A DNA stretch of 64,000 bases, from NCBI GenBank assembly GCA_944472135.2, contig OX235270.1, positions 73,355,168 through 73,419,167 on the forward strand. Direction: 5' to 3'. How positions within the stretch are numbered: position 1 is the first letter of the stretch; the number at the start of each line of letters is the position of its first letter. The position numbers and the translations under genes are program-made. The notes below the pieces were generated by a model, which saw only the letters and a program-made list of their open reading frames with translations, was not told the origin of the DNA and did no database searches. This stretch comes from Trichobilharzia regenti (lineage: Eukaryota > Platyhelminthes > Trematoda > Strigeidida > Schistosomatidae). Below are positions 1 to 11,416 of this stretch, piece after piece.

Positions 1-395
1 AAGACAAAATACAATTCTACGACAATCTGGCCAGTGAAGCTGAGAAGGCAGAAGGCAAGAAGGACCTGAGGGCATTATATCAGATAACCAGGACTCCACC
101 CTGGAAGAGATCAACCCAGAGGATGAAACCAATAAAAGATGCTCAAAGGAACCTGATTACGAAGGAGGAGAAACAAATAAAACAGTGGGCTGATCACTTA
201 ACAGGACTCCTGAATCCATCATCACCGGCAACTTACCCGGAAATACTACCACCACCACAAAAGCATGATCCGTAGTGCCTGCCAGTGGACACCAAACCTC
301 CAACGACAGCAGAAGCCCTGAATGTCATCAAGCTAAAGAAGAACAGCTAGGAATGCAGCAGGAGTGAACAGATTCCTCCCGACGCACTGGAAACC
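1..395 (+). mobile_element. RTE-type LINE (group 1), pre-RT segment, left half
   Basis: The third + frame reads as the linker between endonuclease and reverse transcriptase of an RTE-like LINE, with the motif DLRALYQITR, and breaks at stops near 275 and 349. It runs into the first Gypsy element at 396 and resumes at 2674, so this is the left half of a target LINE. The matching part of the better copy at 60630-63640 (opposite strand) supports the family call. Bases 391-395 (AAACC) are one copy of the Gypsy target duplication. The left end lies outside the window. Confidence 0.7.
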
Positions 396-397
396 TG

Positions 398-2197
398 TTA
401 TAACTGAAGGTAAGCATCAGCAATGTCAATTTTTGCAAAACATTTACCACCACTAAGTTTGACGAATAAGTCTTCTTGAATTGGTAATGGATAAGCATAA
501 TCCTCTAAAGCATCATTTAACCCAGTTGAGAAATCTGCACACAGGCGAGTGGAACCATTTGATTTGCGTACAACAACTATAGGGGCAGCCCAGGGCGAAT
601 ACGTTACTGGTTTGATGACACCCAATGCTTCCAGTCTGTCGAGTTCATTCTCAACCAATGTGACAGCAGCATACGGAACTGGACGTTTTGGACGAAAAAC
701 TGGCTTCGCGTTTGGCTTTAGAGACAAAACAACTTGGGTAAATTTGCAGCAACCAAGTTTGTCCTGGAAGACAGAAGCGTGCTTTTGACGCAGGCGTTGC
801 AAGAGAGACTGATCAGATACATGTCCGGGAACAACGTTATGTGGTGAGGACGAAACATTAGAGCATACTGAATTTAATGGTACATTGAAGATATGGAGCT
901 TGTCTAACCAGTCAAGACCAAGCAAATTCAAATCATGGTAGTTTGTCACGTAACATACACCATTGAACTGATGCTCACCAAACTGAACCTGGCAATTTAT
1001 CTCACCCACGAGTTTCAGTATATCTCCAGAGGCATTCTTAGCGACATGCTCGGTCGGCAGAATCTGTGGGCACCTAAGTTTGCGCCACGTATTTCGGGAA
1101 ATTAAGGTGATATCTGATGCCGTATCCAACTGAAGACGAATATGTTTGCCGATAATACCTAGTGTAATGTACTTACGTTTGCTGGCGAAATCGACTTTGG
1201 AAGTTGTGAAAATGGTCTGTACTCGAGGAGATTGTTTCGGCTTGAAACGACTACTTCTGTTCCTCACCGAAGAATTTTTGTGCGGTGGACAGTAACCCTC
1301 TTTATGTCCAAAACGGTGACAATTACGGCATTTATGTTTCTTGAAAGGACAGAGCTTGACAAAATGCCACGAACCACAGTGCCAGCACACTGAAGGAGGT
1401 TTAGCTGAATTCTGAGACTGACGTGCTGTGTGCTTAACGGTGATCGGAGGACTTTTCACTGTGTTAATTGAACCAAATTCAGACGACTGTCGTTTGCACT
1501 CCACCATAGCAGTATCGTGCTTCAAGTTGATTAAGCGTTGGCATTCTGCTGTCACCATTTGTAAAGTCATTTTCGGGTCTTGTTCCACGAGTGACAGAAG
1601 TCGAGTTCTTATGTCAGTATCTTCTGGGTTCTTCAACCCACAAATAAAAATCAAACACTTGAACTGATCTGATGTCATTTCGTGTGGTTTGAACCTTTCA
1701 CATTCCTTGTTCACTTTGCCAGCGTAAGTCACATAATCATCGGAAGGCATTTTTGTCAACTGAAAACATTGATACCGAATATTAAACATGGATGACTGTT
1801 CACCAAAGATTTGTGATAAAACGGTGACTGTCTCATCGAATGATAACTCACGTGGGTTCTTAGGCAGAATGAAGTTAACATATCTGTTGTGCTCAACAGT
1901 ACCAAGTTTTCTTAGTAACAATCGGACTTTGGCAGCATCATCAAACATGTAGCATTCAATACGGAAAACGTCTTCGTAACGATTGAACCATGCATCAAAT
2001 ACGAGACCAGATATTGGGTCGTAGTTGAACTCACTGATGGAATTTGAGATGCTTTCATATTTGTCTGAATGAGATGTTGATGGAACTTGAATGGACAGCT
2101 TCTGAGTGAGAGCTTCGATTAATTTTAGTTGAGCTGCTTCATTCTGAACTTGCTGCTGCTGCAAGATAGATTTGAGATCGTCCAGAGAGATAGACAT
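398..2197 (-). pseudogene. Gypsy A gag-protease-RT (truncated polyprotein)
   Basis: A 599-codon open frame encodes, from the N terminus: a gag region of about 270 residues; two zinc-knuckle-like motifs around residues 270-305 (CWHCGSWHFVKLC, then CRNCHRFGHKEGYC, a CX2CX4HX4C knuckle); a retroviral-type aspartic protease active site (LDTASDITLIS, about residue 357); and the start of RT with motif A (KIDIADAY). It ends abruptly after YLQL because the deletion joins RT to the LTR terminus, which supplies the TAA stop. The start at 2197 gives MSISLDDLKSILQ, identical to the second copy. RT motif C, RNase H and integrase are absent, so it cannot be autonomous. Gag and protease look intact. Confidence 0.9.
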
Positions 2198-2303
2198 TGT
2201 AATTGGGTTGTAATTAACACAGTCAAAAATGTTCTATAGCTGCGCTGAACAGAATAAAACCCGTCGTCGCTTGCTTGTTATAACTGCAATGAATTAAGGT
2301 AAA

Positions 2304-2314
2304 CCCCGTCGCCA
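2304..2314 (-). other. Primer binding site, Gypsy A
   Basis: Read on the minus strand just inside the 5' LTR, the sequence is TGGCGACGGGG, separated from the LTR end by AAT. A TGG start is what a site complementary to a tRNA 3' CCA end shows. The identical site occurs in element B at 34670-34680. Which tRNA it matches was not determined. Confidence 0.6.
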
Positions 2315-2317
2315 ATT

Positions 2318-2673
2318 TGTTATAACTGTAAGGAATTAAATGAGGACGTTGTCGCCTTGTTCTGTCTGCGCCTGACTAATATGCCTATCTGCTTGTGGTA
2401 CCTTCCGATTCAGTGAACCACGCAAATATCAAAAGACAAAGGCTGGCCTGTGACTGTATATTGTAGTACAACAACTACGACAAAGAACTTATTTAGGAAA
2501 ACAACACATGGTATTTATACATTTTTACAACAATACATACAGCTAACAGCATTTGAAATAATTGATCGTAATAATCAATAACAAAGTGCGTGGGAAATGA
2601 TGATATACCATTTATGCGAGATTAACAGCCGTTGAAATAATTGATCAGTAACAAAGTGCGTGGGATCCTATCA
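2318..2673 (-). repeat. 5' LTR of Gypsy A
   Basis: The repeat starts TGTTATAACTG on the + strand and ends GGATCCTATCA; it matches both LTRs of element B (32330-32810 and 34684-35111). It is 356 bp, shorter than its relatives, because it carries about one copy of a 53-bp subrepeat that B has three or four times. Confidence 0.88.
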
Positions 2674-3850
2674 AAACCGACTCAGAGACTGCGGCAGATG
2701 TACTCATGCCACCATTGCAAAACGTTTCACAAGAGGGAGAGGTGCCTACAGACTGGAGGAAAGGTTATCTTCTGAAACCACCAAACAAGGGCGACTTTGG
2801 ACTCTGCAAGAACTGGCGAGGAATCCTGCTCCTGTCGACACCTGCCAAGTAAAATCCTGAGTCGCATCATCCTGGAGAGAATAAAGGACGCCCTGGATAT
2901 AGAATTCCGACCAGAACAAGCTGGATTCAGGAAAGGCAAATCATGATCTAACTAAATTGCAACTCTACGCATCATCATCACAGAACAAAGCATGGAATGT
3001 CAATCAAACATGTACCTCAACTTTATAGACTTTGAGGAAGGCCTTCTACAGCGTTGACCGAGAAGTGATTTGGAAACTACTTTACCACTACGGACTGCCT
3101 CAATCCTCTATCAACCTCATTCAACAGCTATATGACAATGCTACGTGTTAGTCAGGTGATTCACAACAGAAAACTCAGCGGAGCGTTTGAAGTGAATACA
3201 GGAGTGTGACAAGGCAGCCTGCCTATTATCACAATTTTTATTCCAAATTGTGGCGAACTGAATCGTGCGTCAGACTATGAACAGGGAGTTGGGAAGAAAG
3301 TAATACTTCAGAATGGCCGATAAGAAAACTCTAGAAGATCTGCATTTCTCAGATGATGCATGTCTAACGCGACACAAACTCGAAGACTAGCAGGCGAAAA
3401 CCAACAAAATGCCCTAAGGGGTTGGCAGAGAAGACAGGACTTCAGGTGAACATAGAGAAGACGGAGTTGATGAAGATAACAAACCAACAACAACGACAAC
3501 CAGCATCAATAATCATCAAAGGGAGAGATTTAACAGAGGCTACTTCCTCCACTTATCTAGGAAGCATCGTTTCAACAGTGGGCGGGACAGATGAAGATGT
3601 CAAAGCAGGCTAGTATCCAAAAGGCAAGATACACCTTCATCAAACTGATACCAGTTTGGAAAACTTCCGTACTCAGTCAGCATCAACAACAAGATTCGGA
3701 TTTTCAACACAAGTCAGTTGAAGTCAGTCAATTCTTCTATGCGGGTCAGAAACTTGTGCTGCGTGTCACGGAAAGCATTCCCAACAGGCCATTTCAGACT
3801 TTTATCAACAGCTGCCCACTTCGCTGACCCCGTACGTCCAGGATAATTAT
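2674..3850 (+). mobile_element. RTE-type LINE (group 1), RT segment, right half
   Basis: This continues the LINE broken by Gypsy A; it opens with the duplicated AAACC. Reading across several frames shows RT blocks in order: SKILSRIILERI, FRPEQAGFRKGKS, NFIDFEEG (near motif A), a degenerate tract where the FADD box should be, TGLQVNIEKTELMKITN and a YLGSIVST motif near 3560. Frameshifts and stops are frequent. The copy ends in degenerate C-terminal sequence near 3835. Confidence 0.75.
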
Positions 3851-4237
3851 AGGTAGTCTTATGACTCTCCGGACCTGTCTCATGAAATATTGATAGCATT
3901 TCCAATAAGCTAAATAACCGATCCTTAGGTCAAGCAATGTGGGAAACATTGGGCTAGTTATATTACGCTTCAGATGCGGTACGGTGGCTGGGGCAAGTGA
4001 AGTTCCTCAAATTAAGGGTATTTCACTGGGGTCTGTGGTACTGAAGTTAGTTGAACAGCCAATAGGGGTGAAGTATGGATAAGTAAACCGAAGCACTTTT
4101 GTTGACAGGAACTTATTAGGGAGGCGTTGAAATTCAGTAGGAGATCATCAACCACGTACAGTAAGTGTAAGTTCGTTCCATAATGCACTGTACTGTATTC
4201 TGAAGAAACGTGAACGCAGTTTGGTCCAGTACCGGGT
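3851..4237. other. Unassigned intergenic sequence
   Basis: I see no coding signal, tRNA-like head or recognised repeat in this stretch between the RTE fragment and the SINE. Confidence 0.4.
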
Positions 4238-4424
4238 TATCTTTTTTTATTACAGCTTGATTCCACATCGTATTTTTGGTACAAGTATGCAATTTTCAGC
4301 ATGGATATCGGTAGCACAAATTTCGCTGGCCGACATAGATATCAGGTGTGCGTCGGCAGGGGATCGAACCTCGGACCATTTGCATGGTTGGCGAGAGTCC
4401 TAACCACTGTGCCACCGACGCACA
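4238..4424 (-). repeat. tRNA-headed SINE, family 2
   Basis: On the minus strand a tRNA-like head (GTGCGTCGGTGGCACAGTGG as box A region; GGTTCGATCCC as box B, mutated nearby) occupies about 4345-4424. A body follows, and the tail is an A-rich stretch at 4238-4250. The same head plus body occurs at 28861-29085 on the + strand. Family 1 SINEs share the head but have a different body. Confidence 0.75.
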
Positions 4425-4519
4425 GAGTATTTTCATGACTCCTAAGAGTATATATGGGTGTATTGTTGAAATCTATTGGATTACTGCCTTTAATGTAGCT
4501 GTGTAAAAGGCGAAAGAGG

Positions 4520-6090
4520 AATGTTAGGTTGAGTTTCAGGCGCCTTTACCGAAGTGGCTGAAGTCCATACTTTTCGCAACTGTCCGTGTAAGTCAGTCCT
4601 TCATGTTTGTGCAATAAGCATCGTGTAAAACTTCGCTGAATATTTTCAATACGAACCCTGTCATACATATGCATGATGCTGAAGACAATTGTGCAGTATT
4701 CAAGTACTGGACGAACCATGACTTTGTAAACAGGGACTTTAGCCTCAGATGTGTATATTTTTGGTGTAACAAGCCTGTAACTCTTTGACATTTAGAAACA
4801 ACTGATTTTTCGTACTGACTGAATGTTAAGTTTTATCAGTATGTAGCTCTCAGGTCTTTTATGGAATTGAGGGTTTGGAGAAAAAAGTCACCAAGGTGTA
4901 ATTCGGATGGGACAGCACATTTATCAGAATTGAATGGCAGTTGCTAGCCATTGCTCCAGTTATGTAGCCTATTCAGATCATCTTGAATATGTGTGAATCA
5001 CTCGTTTAGAGTAGAACAGGGGAAGCTGTATACAATCTTTAAGTTGTTGGTAAAGAGGTATGGGGTACCATGCTCGATTACACTCCAGATGTCGTTAATG
5101 TAAATTGCGAAAACAGTGGCCCTAGTACGATACCCTGAATCACTCAACTTCGTATGGGTGTAGGTGACGAGTACTTATTTGCGAATTTCACAACTTTTGA
5201 ACGGTCTTCCAAGAAAGAATTCAGCCAAGATAAGAAGGGGTCTTGCAACCCGTACGACTTTAGCTTAAGAATTAGTCTCTTCTGTGGGACTTTATCAAAG
5301 GTTTTTTGAAGTCAAAGAGGAGAGTTGTAAAAGTGAACCATGATCACGCTTAGCAGCGACATCACCAAAATAGGCAAGTAGGCAGGTGTCGCATGATCGA
5401 CTTTTCAAAAAACCGAGTTGTACTGGGGTGAACACCTTGTGAAGGTGGAGTTATGAAGCAATATCTTTCCCTGACTTTTTCCATAACCCTGGAAACTACT
5501 GACGTGATGTTGGTGGGTCGATAGTTTTCGATATTAGAAGTGCCTGGCAATTATAAACGACAGCTTCCAGAGCTCTTGGTAACTGCCATTGTTTAAGGAC
5601 AGACTGAATACCCTTACGAGTAAAATGGGTTTGTCCTCACCACCCGTTTTCAACAGGATAGATGGAATTCCATCAGGGTCCGCGGATGAAATTTTTTAGT
5701 GGTGTCGAAACATCAAGACTACCTGCTGTTTCTCCGTTAGTAAAGTAGCTGGCAAAGTGGAAGCCGAATAACTCTCATATCTCCTACGGGTCTCCATGTG
5801 GATTTTCTCGATCTAGTAGTAGCTGGGATACTTATTCTGTTGTTGTTAATTCATGATTTAATTAGTTTACTAATGTCTCCGTATTGTCAGGTCGGATGCG
5901 TTCTAGTTTCATGGATTAAAGTGTACCAAATACTAATCTGTGGTCACTGCCAGGAAACTCTTTTCCTACTTGAAAGGTAGTGGGGATGATACAATTGGTG
6001 AAAACTAGATCTAAAATCTTAGACAGCCTGGTAGGATGCTTTACGTGTTGCTGTCAGTCTTTTGTTTGTATCATGCCCGAAAATTCATCT
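4520..6090 (-). mobile_element. CR1/Jockey-like LINE ORF2 remnant
   Basis: Read on the minus strand from right to left: an endonuclease C-terminal motif (LSKILDLVFTN then GSDHRLV, about 6040-5900), RT block NYRPTNITSVVSRVMEK (about 5500), a finger/palm remnant around 5100-4850 and the RT C-terminal region VRPVLEYCTIVFS (about 4690). The order is right for one element, but stops and frameshifts break it throughout. Its sequence differs from the CR1-like copies at 24092-26070 and 55926-56734, so it is a separate lineage. Confidence 0.7.
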
Positions 6091-6836
6091 GAGCGTTTGA
6101 TAGACTTCATAGCGAATGAAGTGAATGAACGAATCATGTCTTCCTACAACGTTCTCGCACACGGTCTGCCTGATCGAATGTCTCTGGACAAAATCGAAGT
6201 GACATGTTTCCAAGCGTGCGGCATATCATCAGCAAATTGCCCATGACCTAACTCCATGTCAAAGATGTAGCCGTGCAAGTGTATCAAGTGTCGCAAATAC
6301 CTACCTAATTGCAGAATGTCCTATAAAGATTCTATCGCCTTACGTTTAAGTAAACCTAATGCTCGAGAAACGTATGAAAATGGAATACCCTTATATATTA
6401 AAGATTTTCCTAGTAAACTCAACGGTGAAGCAACTATGGTCATAGAGTTAGAGTTATTCTCGCTAGACACATCATCACCATCAGCCGCTAGTGCCACTAC
6501 CAGCGTTACGCAAAATGCTAAGCTTGAGCATGTACCATTAATATAACGTCCCCAAGTATCACCAAGGCTATTGTGCATAAAAAACGAAGTAACGTAACCC
6601 TACCATCCAGAATATCTGTACTCAAACCCGTAACTGATATGTTTCTCAGCAGAAAACCAAATGACCCTAACTTAAGCAACTCCAATCCTACCTATAACCC
6701 AGGGAAGCTGAATATGTCTTCATACTGCCATAAGTATGACGTCGATGAAAAGAGAAGTACCTCGTCGATTCGTTCAACATCGACCAAATCTTCATCCGAC
6801 AGACGCAACAGACGCTATCTCTCTAGACATCCTTAA
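6073..6836 (+). pseudogene. LINE ORF1-like remnant
   Basis: The segment SSERLIDFIANEVNERIMSS is clearly related to SERIIDYLAEEAVKRIMSS in the longer remnant at 8447-10294, and both are followed by NVLA...(I/L)PDR. Two further open stretches (6316-6546 and 6573-6836) continue in the same direction and are rich in Ser, Thr and Lys. I read this as the nucleic-acid-binding ORF1 of a CR1-like LINE; the family call is an inference from layout and from similarity to the second copy. No ORF2 follows on this strand. Confidence 0.5.
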
Positions 6837-6839
6837 ACT

Positions 6840-8446
6840 AAGTCGAAACCCTACCGGCAGGCATAAACCTACGCCGACACAACTATTCTATCTATGGCTA
6901 ATATAATAATAATAATTTATATTTCGTATAAACATACAAATTTACATGAAAATGCATGCCATTTTTACAGGCACGATCAAGTATGATATAATCTCAAATC
7001 GTAGATTGTCTACAAGTGAATAATGTTTCAACAGCTAAATATTTGATATATATATACACTCATTATCTGAACCAGGCCGTTTTGTTATTGAATTGTACAG
7101 TTGTCCTCCAGGTTGCGCCGAAAAATCGACTTCATTTCGTTTTTAACCCGTGGTTGTAGGCATACGATAACCAACCAATATTGAGGTAAGTACAGCGTTT
7201 ACAAGGGATTGAAAGCTGTTTTAGAAAAGTAAAAGTGCTAAGGTGAATCATTGAAGTGTAATGAAATAAGTAAGTGCAAGTATCATTAATAAATGCAATT
7301 ATAACGGAAATAGAATGGGAAACTAATTAATCCCTAAACTGACAACGTTCATATAGGTCTTACTACCATGATGTCCACTTTTGGCTTTAATACAATTATT
7401 CTCAAGCCAGTTGTTTTTATTTCATGCCTTCTTGTCTATTTGGTGCACAACCGTACCCTACAGAGAATAGGAATAGAATAAGTCGAATCGAATTCATAAA
7501 GAGCTATAAAATGTTAGGTTTAATGGAATATAATGAGGACCAAGTAAAGACGTTATTAGAAAATGAATAAGACATTGTGAATTGGTATTGAAAGATCCAA
7601 AAATGGATAGCAAGTTAATTTATAAGATGCCCCATAAATCTGTGCAGAGCCCACGTAGTCGCATCTCAACAATAGGCTGAGCGAATGGTATATATTTAAA
7701 GGCAGAGGCATGATCTGTCTAGGCGCTCATTATTATCTTTTTCAGGATAAATATCTAAGCCCTCATAAAAATCAGAATAATCTTGAGCCGTCAAATTGCA
7801 TACTGCTATTCCTGCAGAATGGGACGATTCACCTTAGTGACCACCACCATATCTACTGATCAGCTAGCGCCACCCTCCCTCCTTTTATGATGTTAGGCTC
7901 TGAGACTATGGTTATTATGGCTACAGCAAATATATTGCTTGGTACCAGACATGTTCGTACCTCATATTCCATCTCTCTAGCTTTCTTAATGAGTGCTTCC
8001 AATAGGTCTCCACGTACATCTTTATGAACATATTATATATGTGTGCATGCGTCCTAATGAACAGATTACTTTATAAGAAGTTAACGAGTAAAAAGAATAG
8101 GTTTTGTGAATAATGGAGCAAGATTCAGCAGAACACTATAGTTAGGGTTCAATGTAGGTACTATGAACTGAAGGTAAGGTTGGTTGGCAGGACTTAGTGT
8201 ACTAAATTATCATGACAGTCTTATATATAGTAAACATTTGACATTGCAAAGTAATCCGTCTACACTTATTATAAAAAGATATTAACACTGAACCAACAAA
8301 ATTTTAGCATTTGGTTAACAATACTGCAGTGTGTGTATACTGAAGAAGGGTAGTTAGTCTTACAGGGAGCCATAGAGTAAATCAAACCATATATGATAAG
8401 GGTATAATCAATATTATAATTCGTATTATCAAAGAATACATTAGGC
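6840..8446. other. Unassigned AT-rich sequence
   Basis: About 1.6 kb without a recognisable gene or transposon domain on either strand. Small trinucleotide runs (TAATAATAA) occur near 6901. Upstream exons of gene 1 could lie here but none could be supported. Confidence 0.4.
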
Positions 8447-10294
8447 TCAATAATTGAGTGTTATAAGGGAAACAGATATTAATATGTTTGAGATAATAGT
8501 ACCCGCGTTTCGTATCCGTGTCGACATTGTGTCAGCTATCTCCCGGGAAATATGCCTTGCCCTAGCTGTAGACTGTTCGCTATGTCTGCAAGGAATTGAT
8601 CTGATATCATGAGTGCTATATGCATGATGCCAGGTGTTTCTGTTAACTGACACTGGTGAAAATCCTGCCCGAAGGTATAACCAATATGAGTATTCGGTAA
8701 TTTGTTGCCAGTATAGGAATGAAGTGTTGGTATCTGTTTCGGTTAGTCATCAGACCATAGCAAATTTTGTGCAGAAATCAGCACATGCTCCCCACTGGAT
8801 GCATAAGATGTATGAATGGGTTCCGTTGGCTTGCTAAATGTGGTCTGTGGCCGATGTTTGGGGGACTTTCTATAACTTTCAGTCGATAGAACATTAGAAG
8901 TGGACTGGCTAACAAGGTGTTTGCGTAGTGGGTGCGCAGAATAATACCTACTACCTTTCCGTACTGTTTCTCTAGAATTAGTGGTTGGATATAATTGGCT
9001 TTCCACTTGACACCAATTAGGCCTACCCCTAGGAGCTTGGTCTACCATATTTGACTTTCTCTTAGAAAGACGGCTTAGAGGTGCTTTCGTCTCTATCATC
9101 TCGAAGAGCTTTCTTGCTCCGGGTCCAGTATTTAAGTTATTTACTTCTTTTTTCCTTTTCTTATGATCAACTGGTTGATGATGGCTAACAGGGAAGCCAG
9201 CACATGATATGTAGGCTGTGGCTTGGACACCTCATGAGCTTTAATTTTCTTAATGGAAATGGGACGTTTGTAATAACGCCTAGAAAACTTGCCAACTTGG
9301 GTAGCTACATTCGACTGGTGCTTCACAGTGTGTGGATTGTCAGACTGAGGAGTAACTGACTTACAAGGGGATGGTTGGAACACCAGTGGGATGGGTTTTG
9401 ATGGTTTCGGGCTCTTGACTTTTGCGTCAGTGTGAAAACGATGTATTTCAACATTATTTTCAGTTGACTCATCTATGTCCACCATTTCAGTGTCAGCATC
9501 AATATCGTTATATAATGCTTGGCTAACATTAGCCAGTGCCTGCGAAAATGTCTGTTGCATGCCGTGATCAGGTATTTCACTAGATGGAATAACGCATGGA
9601 ACATCATCTACAGTTGTCCTATTAGTTATCAGCATTCAGTGTTCCTGAGCGGCATCGTCTTTGGCATTGTGTTAAATCAGGTGCAACCCTAATGTTAGTG
9701 TATGGCGTTGAAGACCCTATTGTCTTACCAGATTTCAGAAAATTCCTGGCTCCTTCAGTAGACCTGAACTTGAAAAGCACCGGACACGGGTGGTTCGCAG
9801 ATTTTCTACGAAGACGCAAAACCTGACATTCTATCAACGACATATTACAAGCCTTTAGACACGAAGTTCGAAAGTTTGGCAATCGGGCCTCTGTCTGGAA
9901 TTTTACAGGCCAAGACGTTATGTGAAGACATAATCCTCTTAACAGCTTCTTCAGCCAAATAGTCAATTATGCGCTCGGATTTGATTAGTGATTCAAGACA
10001 GATGTTTTGTGATGGGTCACACAGTTGCATGAGAGGCATAATGCTGTCAAACTTGCTCTGTAGTTCTCCTATTGACTTCTGAAGTGTCAACAAATCATTT
10101 TTCCTACAAGCCGCATTCTCTGTCAGTTCCTCCATGATATCAGATACCATAACTCTGGGTGTGGCTGGTGTAAAAAGTGTAAAATCGTCAACGGAGCTGA
10201 GGCCTTCAGATGGTTGACTAGTGTTAGATCTCAGTCTCTTAACGGTACTTACACGTTTGATAGATTTAACCATTACAGAAACAAGAAACTTCAC
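8447..10294 (-). pseudogene. LINE ORF1-like gene remnant, frameshifted
   Basis: Four overlapping minus-strand frames (10294-9845, 9966-9622, 9635-9141, 9099-8743), with a possible fifth at 8653-8447, read as one protein broken by frameshifts. The N-terminal part starts at an ATG (10294), is basic, and contains a heptad-like helix with SERIIDYLAEEAVKRIMSS. The middle has LFKFRSTEGARNFLKSGK followed by IRVAPDLTQCQRR, which resembles the RNA-recognition-type region of LINE ORF1 proteins. The C-terminal part is Ser/Lys/Pro-rich and basic. No endonuclease or RT follows to the left, so only ORF1 survives. A pyrimidine-poor 5' leader lies at 10295-10600. Confidence 0.55.
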
Positions 10295-10647
10295 AAATTT
10301 CGGAAAAAAGTCTTGAGGATATAAAAATAAGATAGCTGTATTATTGAAGTATCAAAACAACAACGATAAACAGGTATATATAGCAAAATAAAATATCAGA
10401 CATCCCTTTACAGTGCTTGCTGTGGATAAAATCCTGAGTTCCACGTGGTTAGAGAGGGTGTAGGGGACTAATATTAGAGTTCACTAACATTCCAAGTATA
10501 AAAGTAATAATCCAAGTCAGTGGAGTGTTAAATCACAATATATTACCAAAAATACAGTGACGAGTTATAGCAACAAAAAGGATTACTTGGTTATAAAGTC
10601 TAAGTCCTCGGCTACAAATTAATTATATAATCCACAGGCACGTTAAT

Positions 10648-10939
10648 TGTTTGGACTGCGTCTGCTGTAGCTGCTGTGTTCCGGTTGTAGAAATGTCTTC
10701 GGTTGAGAGTAGTAGGCTCCTACAATAAATCCGAAGTATACAACACGGTGTGAGTGGAGCAAGTAAGCAGAAGTGACCAGGGAGAAGACGAAGTCTCCAA
10801 CAGCAGAGTGTATTTTTCAATTGTACACGGAAGTTATGTATATTTCAACAAGAAGCGTTTTAAACAAAAATTATGTACAATATCTCGAATTTATACAAGT
10901 AACCAAAAAGTGTACAATCACATTGTTACGTACTCAACA
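10648..10939 (-). repeat. 3' LTR of CsRn1/Boudicca-like element
   Basis: On the minus strand the LTR starts TGTTGAGTACGTAACAATG immediately after a G-rich polypurine tract, which fixes the right boundary at 10939. The left boundary is uncertain: 10648 gives an ACA end and a 292-bp LTR, but the LTR could extend to about 10500. No second LTR is present, so no target duplication can be checked. Confidence 0.6.
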
Positions 10940-10955
10940 CGGCTCCCCCCCTAGA
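10940..10955 (-). other. Polypurine tract
   Basis: Minus-strand CTAGGGGGGGAGCCG directly abuts the TG of the LTR, the usual plus-strand primer arrangement of LTR retrotransposons. Confidence 0.65.
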
Positions 10956-11416
10956 GGTCCGGAGAGACAACCGGAAAATGATAAGTAAAACTATGAAGTA
11001 AATAATAATAGTAATAGCAACTTTTGGATAAAAATAGGGATATATTACAACATGCATAAACGCGAGAAGGTATGTGAATCATGTAAAGTCTGAAAGCATA
11101 TACAATGAGTTCAGCAATAAAAATTGAAATAGAAAGTCATGTCACTTAAATTTGCACTAACCATGAACATAGATTTTTAATGTATAAAGAAAAATATGTA
11201 AATACACAGTAATTAAGGAGGGGAAAGAAACATTTAAAAAAAATATGGATTAAAGATCAATAGTTTTTGGAAAGGACAATACCTGTTTTTTAGGTGAGGT
11301 ACATATAAATAAATAATAGTGATAGTAACATCAAAGTTTACGACGAAATACTAACGGTCATGATGATAATGTCTAAACGAAAAAGATAATAATAATTTTT
11401 AATTATTTTTCTTTTG
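10956..11416 (-). other. Non-coding 3' region of the CsRn1/Boudicca-like element
   Basis: AT-rich stretch between the pol stop codon and the polypurine tract, with no reading frame of interest. It is part of the same element by position. Confidence 0.5.

Larger units (their letters stand above)
396..2673 (-). mobile_element. Gypsy/Ty3 LTR retrotransposon A, internally deleted
   Basis: A K02A2.6-like (Mag/Saci-type) Gypsy element lies on the minus strand. It is bounded by TG...CA ends and a perfect 5-bp target duplication AAACC (391-395 and 2674-2678). The right (5') LTR is present, but the left (3') LTR is reduced to its outermost 11 bases (396-406, TGTTATAACTG). The deletion runs from there into the RT domain, removing the rest of RT, RNase H, integrase and the polypurine tract. 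It inserted into an RTE group 1 LINE. The same family recurs at 32330-35111 with a different internal deletion. Confidence 0.9.

Noticed and set aside
2276..2317. A second TGTTATAACTG start 42 bases inside Gypsy A, resembling the LTR edge
   Set aside because: Comparison with element B and its target duplication sets the LTR edge at the outer copy (2318); the inner one is mutated in B.
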